A program made the translations under genes and the position numbers. The notes under the pieces are model-generated. The model had not been told where the DNA came from, ran no database searches, and worked only from the letters and a program-made list of their open reading frames with translations. From positions 1 through 6,610 of the forward strand of contig JANWIB010000135.1 of NCBI GenBank assembly GCA_025450155.1: a DNA stretch of 6,610 nt, given 5' to 3'. Positions 1 through 5,766 of the stretch are shown piece after piece. Source of the DNA: Sphingobacteriaceae bacterium. GTDB lineage: Bacteria > Bacteroidota > Bacteroidia > Sphingobacteriales > Sphingobacteriaceae. Within the stretch, counting starts at the first letter, position 1. Each line of letters opens with the position of its first letter.

Positions 1-1
1 T

Positions 2-94
2 ACAGCTACAGGCAAGCGTTTAGCCGAAAAGCGCCATGACTTTATGGAACGCTACCTGGAGCAGTTTTATGCGGAGTGGGAGGGAGAGAAATAA
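2..94 (+). CDS. C-terminal end of a probable HD-domain phosphohydrolase (5' truncated)
   Basis: Reading from base 2, 30 codons stay open to a TAA at 92-94, so this is the tail of a gene that begins before the window. The visible peptide starts TATGKRLAEKRHDFMERYLE and continues with QFYAEWEGEK. From memory, this pattern (TxTGKxxAxxRHxFM, then an aromatic- and acid-rich FYxEWxGE end) resembles the C-terminus of small bacterial HD-superfamily metal-dependent phosphohydrolases of about 200 residues. The HD metal-binding residues themselves are not in the window, so the family is inferred from the tail only. It converges on the minus-strand prenyltransferase with a 19 bp gap that holds no recognisable hairpin terminator. 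No functional link to the neighbouring pathway is apparent. Confidence 0.55.
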   Translation, partial: TATGKRLAEKRHDFMERYLEQFYAEWEGEK

Positions 95-113
95 TTACAA
101 TTTAATACCTCTT

Positions 114-980
114 TTATTTCATTGCCCAAATAACAAGGAAATACAGTAGCGTCATCAGGCTGCTGGTAATAGTCATGCCAGACATATTTTTAAAATTGGC
201 CTCCCTTTTATCTTTTTTCACTTTTAAATACCAAGTTATAAAAGTATAAAATACCGGCAGAGCGAAAATCAGGAACATCCAGAAATTAATTAGCTTATCC
301 TGCCTTTGCCAATAGGTAAACAAGCAGGCTACACCACTGGCAAATAACAAAGCAGAAAACAGAAAAGTCCCCTGTATTCCCAACAACAAACTTAAAGTCC
401 GGTCGCCCCGTTTCGTATCTTCCTGGTGTTGATAAACCTGTGTAAGCGGATAGGAGGCTCCGATTAGGCAAGAGCAAATTAAACCGGCTGTAATGAAATC
501 ACTATCCCAATGCCGAATGCCCGAAACCGCCTGGTAACTTGCCCAATAAACGAATGCTCCCTGAAAAATAAATACCACCAGAAAACTCACAATGGGATAC
601 TTTTTTAGCCGTGTGGATGGATGACTATAGAGTTTAGACAGCATTCCATACAATAAGACTGCTAGTGCAAAATTCAGACTTACTACGAAAGCGATTACCA
701 AACCTGCAAGGTCTAACATTAATGATAAATAATATAAACTTTTATCCACCCGGGGTGGCTTTTTAAGCAACGCTATGCTATCTTCGTCTTTATCAAAATA
801 ACTATTATAACCATTACTGGCCGGGTAAATAAATAAATGCCACGTTACAAATACCAATACCGCCTTTAACAGGTTAATTGCAGGCACCTGGCTAAGCGCA
901 AATACAAAAACAGGCAATAGAAAAAACGAAAAACCGATTCGTAAATGCAACCAAGAAGAACGGCTGGGGATTGTAATCAT
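114..980 (-). CDS. UbiA-family integral membrane prenyltransferase
   Basis: The 288-residue protein is very hydrophobic, with about eight or nine likely membrane helices, and matches the usual UbiA size (about 280-300). UbiA enzymes transfer a polyprenyl group from its diphosphate to an aromatic or similar acceptor within the membrane. The first Asp-rich motif is clear: N59-xxx-D63-xxx-D67 in NSYFDKDED, which binds the Mg-diphosphate. The cytoplasmic signature SKLYSHPSTRLKKYP is at residues 115-129, and a second acidic motif, EDTKRGDRTLS (E187, D188, D193), lies between helices. The start at 980 is the first ATG, and the N-terminal LHLRIGFSFF fits the opening of this subfamily. The gene diverges from the type III polyketide synthase across 80 bp. 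That suggests the acceptor may be a polyketide-derived phenol, but menaquinone-type or other acceptors cannot be excluded. No prenyl diphosphate synthase is in the window. The family call is firm; the substrate is inference. Confidence 0.9.
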   Translation of the reverse strand: MITIPSRSSWLHLRIGFSFFLLPVFVFALSQVPAINLLKAVLVFVTWHLFIYPASNGYNSYFDKDEDSIALLKKPPRVDKSLYYLSLMLDLAGLVIAFVVSLNFALAVLLYGMLSKLYSHPSTRLKKYPIVSFLVVFIFQGAFVYWASYQAVSGIRHWDSDFITAGLICSCLIGASYPLTQVYQHQEDTKRGDRTLSLLLGIQGTFLFSALLFASGVACLFTYWQRQDKLINFWMFLIFALPVFYTFITWYLKVKKDKREANFKNMSGMTITSSLMTLLYFLVIWAMK

Positions 981-1031
981 ATTAAAAAATTAAGCCTGAA
1001 GGCAATAAAAAACCATTACTACTAAAATCCG

Positions 1032-1049
1032 TTTATTAAATTTAATAAA
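1032..1049. promoter_or_regulatory. 18 bp perfect palindrome in the divergent region, candidate operator
   Basis: TTTATTAAATTTAATAAA is its own reverse complement over 18 bases and ends 11 bases before the polyketide synthase ATG. It lies in the 80 bp spacer (981-1060) between divergent genes, where a dimeric regulator could control both. The spacer has no convincing Shine-Dalgarno sequence for either gene, and I could not place a full TTG/TAnnTTTG promoter pair in either direction. The site contains only A and T, so chance symmetry is a real alternative. No regulator of the TetR, MarR or LysR type is encoded nearby. Confidence 0.35.
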
Positions 1050-1060
1050 TTTTTTAACAG

Positions 1061-2158
1061 ATGAGCAGTATTATATCAGCCATAGGAACGTCGGTAGCCG
1101 AATATCGTTTTGCACAAAACGAAGTATTTTCTTTTATGGTAGAAGCTCATCAATTGAATCCGATTCAGGCGGCCCGACTAAAAAAATTATATGATGCTTC
1201 CGGTATTGAATACCGGCATTCTGTTATTCCCGATTTCGGATCAGAGCGTGGCCAATTTAAATTTTTTGGCAATGAGGCCGGACTCAGCCCTTTTCCTACC
1301 ACCCACCAAAGAGGGTTGGTATACGAAGAACAAGCTTGGCAGATAGGTAAAAAAGCAGTAGGCGAGATTTGGGAAAAAACTGCCGTAAAGCCCGAAGATA
1401 TTACGCATCTAATTACAGTGAGTTGTACGGGGATGTATGCCCCCGGGCTTGATATTGACCTGGTTGATAAATTAGGGTTAAAACACAGCACCGAGCGAAC
1501 CTGCATTAATTTTATGGGTTGTTACGGCGCCTTTAATGCCTTAAAAACAGCGGATTATATCTGTCGTTCCCAACACAATGCTAAAGTATTAATTGTGGAT
1601 GTAGAACTTTGCACCTTACATCTTCAAATAGAAAGCACGCTAGATAATTGGGTGGCCAATTCTTTATTTTCTGATGGTGCAGCAGCCGTATTGGTTGAGC
1701 CGGAAGACAACCGCAGCACTAAAAAAGGCTTCAAGATGAAATCGTTTTATAATGTTTTGATTCCCGAAGCCAAAACAGAAATGGGCTGGCGCATTGGAAA
1801 TACCGGTTTTGAAATGCGCCTTACCTCGCAGGTTGCCAAAAATATACACGCTAAAATAGGTTGGGTTTACAATGCACTTTTAAAAAAAGCGGATATGCCC
1901 CATACCAGCATTTCTCGATTTGCCATACACCCGGGTGGCAGGCGAATATTGGAGGCTTGTGAAGAGACACTGGAACTTCCCGAAGAAAGTTTGCAATTTT
2001 CTTATGGAGTGCTTCAAAAATTTGGAAACATGTCTTCTGCTACCATACTATTTGTACTAAAAGGTTTGCTAGAAGCTATAGAGCCACAGGAGCAGGTAGC
2101 AGGTTTTGCTTTTGGCCCCGGCTTAACTGTTGAAAGCATGGTTCTTGAAACAATATAA
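1061..2158 (+). CDS. Type III polyketide synthase (chalcone/stilbene synthase family)
   Basis: The protein has 365 residues, typical of bacterial type III polyketide synthases, which are soluble homodimers that condense an acyl-CoA starter with malonyl-CoA units and cyclise the chain. The catalytic triad is complete: Cys154 in NFMGCYGAFNAL, His290 in FAIHPGGRRILEA and Asn323 in KFGNMSSATI. These correspond to Cys164, His303 and Asn336 of plant chalcone synthase. Other family marks are SCTGMYAPGLD (121-131), LFSDGAAAVLVE (202-213) and the C-terminal FGPGLTVES (351-359). The start is the first ATG after the divergent spacer. It leads a close-packed run with a methyltransferase (1 bp gap) and an oxidoreductase, as in bacterial alkylresorcinol or alkylpyrone operons such as Streptomyces srsABC and Bacillus bpsAB. 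A long-chain alkylresorcinol or alkylpyrone is the most likely product type. Starter length and ring-closure mode cannot be read from the sequence. Confidence 0.93.
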   Translation: MSSIISAIGTSVAEYRFAQNEVFSFMVEAHQLNPIQAARLKKLYDASGIEYRHSVIPDFGSERGQFKFFGNEAGLSPFPTTHQRGLVYEEQAWQIGKKAVGEIWEKTAVKPEDITHLITVSCTGMYAPGLDIDLVDKLGLKHSTERTCINFMGCYGAFNALKTADYICRSQHNAKVLIVDVELCTLHLQIESTLDNWVANSLFSDGAAAVLVEPEDNRSTKKGFKMKSFYNVLIPEAKTEMGWRIGNTGFEMRLTSQVAKNIHAKIGWVYNALLKKADMPHTSISRFAIHPGGRRILEACEETLELPEESLQFSYGVLQKFGNMSSATILFVLKGLLEAIEPQEQVAGFAFGPGLTVESMVLETI

Positions 2159-2159
2159 G

Positions 2160-2858
2160 ATGCCTGATTTTACCAAAAGAAGCACTGAAGCTGAAATGAT
2201 GGATAATTTTACCCTGAATGCATCTATTATTAACCCGATAATGGACGAGCTGGAAGTTGTTAATAAGCTTTTAGGCGGATATCATGTATTTTTTAATGCG
2301 TTTAAGAAACTTCAATTAAAAGAGGGTATGTCTGTAAGTGATTGGGGCTGTGGGGGTGGAGATTCTTTACGAATGATAGCTAAATGGGCCCGGCATAAGG
2401 ATTTGGAACTTGATTTAGTTGGTATTGACGCTACCGATGCTGCTATTGCTTATGCTGAAGAGAAAGCGATAGCATATCCTGAGATTCATTTTATAAAAAG
2501 CGATGTATTGAGCGAAAAACTGAATTCCAATCAATTTGATGTAGTTATTTCCAGTCTGTTTACGCATCATTTTGAAGATGAAAGTTGGATCGTGCTGATC
2601 AAAAAGATGCTCGATTGCAGTAAGCAAGCAGTCATTATCAACGATCTCCACCGCCATTGGTTTGCTTATTATTCTATTGGATTCTTGACTAAAATTTTTT
2701 CAAAATCTATCATGGTAAAGCACGATTCCATGCTGTCTGTTTTAAGGGGTTTTACCAAAAAAGAGTTGATTAACCTGCTTAAAAAAGCACAAATTTCTAA
2801 CTATACCATTAAATGGATGTGGGCTTTTCGGTGGCAGGTGATTATTTATAAGCATTAG
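2160..2858 (+). CDS. SAM-dependent class I methyltransferase
   Basis: From the ATG at 2160 the protein has 232 residues. It shows a Rossmann-type SAM fold: motif I DWGCGGGDSL (61-70), the acidic ribose-contacting residue in GIDATD (D90), and a motif III strand in FDVVISSLFTHHF (126-138). The later NDLHRHWFAYY segment (161-171) and VKHDSMLSVLRGF (186-198) look like substrate-pocket parts of the ubiquinone/menaquinone-methyltransferase-like group. A TTG in frame at 2130 would add ten residues inside the polyketide synthase gene. The ATG is preferred because it sits one base after the upstream stop (TAA-G-ATG), which suggests translational coupling, and because MPDFTKRSTEAEMMD fits a usual start for this family. 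By analogy with SrsB it probably O- or C-methylates the polyketide phenol. The family is clear, while the methylation position is inferred from context. Confidence 0.88.
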   Translation: MPDFTKRSTEAEMMDNFTLNASIINPIMDELEVVNKLLGGYHVFFNAFKKLQLKEGMSVSDWGCGGGDSLRMIAKWARHKDLELDLVGIDATDAAIAYAEEKAIAYPEIHFIKSDVLSEKLNSNQFDVVISSLFTHHFEDESWIVLIKKMLDCSKQAVIINDLHRHWFAYYSIGFLTKIFSKSIMVKHDSMLSVLRGFTKKELINLLKKAQISNYTIKWMWAFRWQVIIYKH

Positions 2859-2860
2859 CA

Positions 2861-3982
2861 ATGAAACGGAAGGGGGATATTGCTATTATTGGAGCAGGCC
2901 TTTCGGGTTTAATAAGCGCTATTTTACTTAATCGTTATGGTTTTGAGGTTACGGTTATCGAAAAGAAGGTGTTTCCTTTCCATCGCGTTTGCGGTGAATA
3001 TGTTTCTAACGAAGTACTTCCTTTTCTCGAGTCTTTAGCTATTCCTGTCAGGGAATTAAATCCTTCATCGATAAATCTGTTGGCCATCAGTTAAACTTCT
3101 GGAAAGTTACTAAAAACTACTCTTGGCTTAGGAGGATTAGGCATAAGCAGGTATGTACTGGATGATTTTCTTTATGAAAGAGCCGGGGCTGAAGGCGTAA
3201 ATTTCATACTTGGAAAAAAGGCAAACGAGGTAGGTTTCGATGGAGAAAGATTTCAAATCGTATTAAATGATGCGGCTCAGCTTTCTGCCGATCTCTTGAT
3301 TGCTGCCTATGGCAAGCGTTCCAATCTTGACCAGAAATTACGGCGATCCTTTTTCTATAAAAGAAGCCCCTATATCGGGGTAAAGTATCATATCAAAACT
3401 GATTTCCCTGCTGATCTCATTCAACTCGATAATTTTGAAGGGGGGTATTGTGGATTGGTAAAGATTGAAGGGGATAAATACTGCCTTTGCTATTTATCTG
3501 AAACCCAAAAACTCAAAAAGTACGGAAGTATAGAAGCATTAGAAACAAAAGTACTTGCTAAAAATCCGCATTTAAAATATCGGTTTCAAAATTCTGATTT
3601 CTTGTTTAGCAAACCCGAAGTCATCAACGAAATTTCTTTTGAAAGCAAATCGCCCGTACAAAATCATATTTTATTTTGCGGGGATGCAGCCGGAATGATA
3701 ACCCCTTTGTGTGGAAATGGTATGGCCATGGCCATCCACGCAGGAAAAATTTTGGCCGAATCCATCATTCAACATCCAAATTTCTCCGATCGGGATAAAT
3801 TAGAACAGGTTTATCTAAAAAAGTGGGAAACCTTGTTTTCCATGCGCCTTAAATCGGGACGTTATATTCAAAAAGCACTTCAAAGCAGGCATATTTCTAA
3901 TGCGGTTTTAGGCATAATGCAAAAATCGCCCTCCGTTTCAAAATTTATTATTAGCTTAACACACGGCAAGCCTTTTTTATAG
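2861..3982 (+). pseudogene. FAD-dependent oxidoreductase, geranylgeranyl reductase-like, with one in-frame stop
   Basis: Read through, this is a 373-codon flavoprotein interrupted only at codon 78 (TAA, 3092-3094). The N-terminal piece has the FAD-binding GAGLSG (11-16), the acidic end of the second strand (VIEKK) and the HRVCGEYVS signature (41-49) shared by geranylgeranyl reductases and related monooxygenases. After the stop, in the same frame, come GGLGISRYVLDDFLYE (91-106), AAYGKRSNLD (148-157) and the second FAD motif FCGDAAGMITPLCGNG (272-287). Everything expected of the family is present apart from the nonsense codon. No ATG or GTG follows the stop in frame until after the catalytic core has begun; the first alternative start is a TTG at 3296, so re-initiation would not give a complete enzyme. 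It starts 2 bp after the methyltransferase. An intact copy would plausibly hydroxylate, oxidise or reduce the polyketide product, as SrsC does. Either the gene is recently inactivated or the base is a sequencing error. Confidence 0.85.
3092..3094 (+). other. Premature in-frame TAA within the oxidoreductase gene
   Basis: The local peptide reads NLLAIS-stop-TSGKLLKTTLGLGG with no change of frame, so one base substitution (for example from CAA, AAA, GAA, TCA, TTA, TAT or TAC) accounts for it. There is no homopolymer run or short repeat here that would suggest slippage or phase variation. TAA is the normal stop for the neighbouring genes, so recoding of this codon is unlikely. Confidence 0.9.
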
Positions 3983-3993
3983 TTATTTGTAGT

Positions 3994-5037
3994 ATGAAAT
4001 TACGGGTACTTGTCTTTATCAATGCACTGGCCGTTGCTCTTTCTCTGGCAATTTTAAACTACTACTTCCAGCATAGTTGGTATTACCTCATTGTTACGTT
4101 CAGCATTACGCTTATTACCAGCTTTATTGTTTTTTATTATTTTATTGAGCGGTATGTATACAGCAAGATAAAACTGATTTATAAACTGATACATAACTTA
4201 AAACTAGGTAAGGATCTAAAAGATGCGCTTGGAGAATATGTAAGTAACGATCCCATAAATGATGTGGAACAGGAAGTGAAAGAATGGGCAAGGGATAAAA
4301 AAACCGAAATAGAGGCATTAAAAAAACAGGAGCAGTTTCGCAAAGAATTTCTCTCCAATATTTCCCACGAGTTTAAAACACCTCTTTTTTCTATTCAGGG
4401 ATACATTGATGCTTTGCGGGAGGGTGCTTTGGAAGACCCTGAACTGGCGAAAAATTTTCTGGAGAAAGCATCAAAAAACCTGGATCGTTTAAGTGTGCTT
4501 ATTAAAGATCTCAATGTTATTTCTAAGTTAGAAACCGGAGAAGTACCCATCAATTTTGAAAAGTTCGATCTTTCCGTATTAATTAATGAAGTCATAGATT
4601 CAATGGAACTCCAGGCTAAAAAACACCAGATTAAATTAGTTTTTAAAGGAAAATATGCTGCTCCAACCTGGGTATTGGCAGACAGGGAAAAGATTCGCCA
4701 GGTATTGATAAACTTAATAGATAACTCTTTTAAATACGGCAAAGAAAATGGAACTACCGCTATAAAAACATTTACCCTGCACGACCAACTATTGGTGGAG
4801 GTTACTGATAACGGAATTGGTATTGAGGAAAAATATTTACCTCGTGTTTTTGAACGATTTTTCAGGACGGATAAAAGCCGTTCCAGAAAGATTGGTGGTT
4901 CCGGCCTTGGATTAGCTATTGTGAAACATATCATAGAAGCTCATCAGCAAACCATTAACGTTAGAAGTACCGAAGGCTTAGGTTCTACATTTGGATTTAC
5001 GCTAAAACAGGTTAAGCAGCCTTTAATTCCAGTTTAA
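3994..5037 (+). CDS. Membrane sensor histidine kinase, PhoR-like
   Basis: This is a 347-residue two-component kinase. Two transmembrane helices (about residues 5-22 and 30-51) are joined by a loop of only a few residues, so there is no sizeable periplasmic sensor domain. A helical linker, probably coiled-coil and rich in charged residues (about 86-115), leads to the dimerisation/phosphoacceptor domain: H-box NISHEFKTPLFSI with phosphoacceptor His125. The ATPase domain has N-box NLIDNSFKYG (240-249), G1 DNGIGI (272-277), F-box VFERFFRTD (285-293) and G2 GGSGLGLAIV (301-310), all intact. This layout resembles PhoR of Bacteroidota. The gene begins 11 bp after the oxidoreductase and ends 9 bp before a PhoB-type repeat and a phosphate transport pair, which supports a role in phosphate sensing. 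No response regulator is in the window, so its partner lies elsewhere. The kinase call is firm; the PhoR assignment is contextual. Confidence 0.92.
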   Translation: MKLRVLVFINALAVALSLAILNYYFQHSWYYLIVTFSITLITSFIVFYYFIERYVYSKIKLIYKLIHNLKLGKDLKDALGEYVSNDPINDVEQEVKEWARDKKTEIEALKKQEQFRKEFLSNISHEFKTPLFSIQGYIDALREGALEDPELAKNFLEKASKNLDRLSVLIKDLNVISKLETGEVPINFEKFDLSVLINEVIDSMELQAKKHQIKLVFKGKYAAPTWVLADREKIRQVLINLIDNSFKYGKENGTTAIKTFTLHDQLLVEVTDNGIGIEEKYLPRVFERFFRTDKSRSRKIGGSGLGLAIVKHIIEAHQQTINVRSTEGLGSTFGFTLKQVKQPLIPV

Positions 5038-5046
5038 AAAGCAAAT

Positions 5047-5064
5047 CTTAACATTAACTTAACA
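5047..5064 (+). promoter_or_regulatory. Pho box-like direct repeat upstream of the phosphate transport genes
   Basis: Two identical 7-mers, CTTAACA (5047-5053 and 5058-5064), are separated by TTAA, giving an 11 bp period. Identity extends to nine bases (CTTAACATT) in each copy. The architecture is that of the E. coli Pho box (7-mer, 4 bp AT-rich spacer, 7-mer), and TTAACA-N5-TTAACA matches the Bacillus PhoP repeat. It ends 9 bp before a -7-like element, the usual placement for a PhoB-type activator that substitutes for the upstream promoter element. A DUF47 and PiT pair follows directly, which strengthens the reading. Confidence 0.65.
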
Positions 5065-5073
5065 TTGATGTAG

Positions 5074-5081
5074 TACTTTCG
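5074..5081 (+). promoter_or_regulatory. Probable Bacteroidota -7 promoter element
   Basis: TACTTTCG matches the Bacteroidota -7 consensus TAnnTTTG at five of six defined positions. It lies 22 bp before the DUF47 ATG, giving a short AT-rich leader. No TTG sits at the expected -33 distance; the Pho-type repeat occupies that region instead, consistent with an activator-dependent promoter. Confidence 0.5.
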
Positions 5082-5103
5082 CCTGCACTTTAAAAATTCA
5101 TCA

Positions 5104-5751
5104 ATGTCGTTAAATAGCATTTTTCAATACTTCGTTCCCAAAGACCGTAAGTTTTTTCCCTTATTTGAACAAGCCAGCGGGAACCTGATCCATTTAAGTG
5201 AAGCGCTGAATGAATTAGTAAACACGAACGATGTTGCCAGGCGAAAAGAGCTAACCAAACAAATCGAAGATTTAGAGCACATTGGTGATGAAATAACGCA
5301 CCAGATATTTCTGGAGCTAAGTAAAAATTTCATTACGCCGTTTGATCGGGAAGACATCCATGCTTTAGCATCAGCTATTGACGATATTGCTGATTTTATA
5401 CACGGTTCCGCCAACCGGATGCAATTATATAATGTTTCTGAGATGAATGAGCCCATTAAAAAACTTGCCGAATTGATTGTTCAGGGCTGCATGGATGTGA
5501 ATAAGGCGGTGGGTGAATTAAAAAACCTGAAAAATATCCGGCTGATTACCGATTCCTGCGTTCGCATTAATAGTATGGAAAATCAGGCGGATTATGTTTT
5601 TGACAGAGCCGTTGCGGATTTGTTTGAAAATGAGCAGGATGCTAAAGCCATCATCAAGTATAAAGAAGTATATGCGGCACTTGAAACGGCAACAGATAAG
5701 TGCGAAGATGTGGCCAATGTGCTGGAAACAATTCTTGTTAAAAACGCTTAA
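5104..5751 (+). CDS. DUF47 family protein, PhoU-like partner of the phosphate transporter
   Basis: The 215-residue protein has no membrane segment and appears to be an all-alpha helical bundle, the PhoU-like fold of the DUF47 (PF01865) family. Family motifs are LEHIGDEITHQIFLEL (57-72), TPFDREDIHALASAIDDIAD (78-97), INSMENQADYVFDRAVADLF (155-174) and YAALETATDKCEDVANVLE (190-208). The repeated E/DxxxD patterns in these helices bind metal clusters in PhoU relatives. Such proteins are commonly encoded next to PiT transporters and are thought to modulate their activity. Here the gene is 15 bp upstream of one, forming a two-gene operon. The ATG at 5104 is the natural start, at the expected distance from the -7-like element, with no Shine-Dalgarno sequence. 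The upstream Pho-type repeat suggests induction by phosphate limitation. The family is secure; the biochemical mode is not known from sequence. Confidence 0.92.
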   Translation: MSLNSIFQYFVPKDRKFFPLFEQASGNLIHLSEALNELVNTNDVARRKELTKQIEDLEHIGDEITHQIFLELSKNFITPFDREDIHALASAIDDIADFIHGSANRMQLYNVSEMNEPIKKLAELIVQGCMDVNKAVGELKNLKNIRLITDSCVRINSMENQADYVFDRAVADLFENEQDAKAIIKYKEVYAALETATDKCEDVANVLETILVKNA

Positions 5752-5766
5752 TCACCCAATTAAAGA

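Noticed and set aside
95..113. Bidirectional terminator between the converging genes
   Set aside because: The 19 bp gap is AT-rich but contains no inverted repeat able to form a stable stem.
994..1003. GCCTGAAGGC small inverted repeat followed by A-rich sequence, as a terminator or attenuator
   Set aside because: The stem is only 3 bp with a 4-base loop, too weak to support a terminator or riboswitch.
1165..1506. A 113-codon minus-strand open frame opposite the polyketide synthase
   Set aside because: It is antisense to strongly conserved chalcone synthase-family sequence and has no domain features.
2130..2159. TTG start for the methyltransferase, ten residues upstream
   Set aside because: It would overlap the polyketide synthase; the ATG at 2160 sits one base after the stop and gives a usual family N-terminus.
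3092..3094. Programmed recoding or an alternative genetic code at the in-frame TAA
   Set aside because: The prenyltransferase, PKS, DUF47 and kinase genes all end in TAA, and no recoding element is visible around this codon.
3983..3993. TTATTTG before the kinase ATG as a -7 promoter element
   Set aside because: The TA is not at the correct distance from TTTG, no TTG sits upstream at the right spacing, and only 11 bp separate the genes.
4395..4934. A 179-codon open frame on the minus strand opposite the histidine kinase
   Set aside because: It lies entirely antisense to the conserved kinase catalytic domain, shows no recognisable motif, and its composition is that of a shadow frame.
5124..5456. 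A 110-codon minus-strand open frame opposite DUF47
   Set aside because: It is fully contained opposite a well-supported gene, with low-information serine-rich translation.
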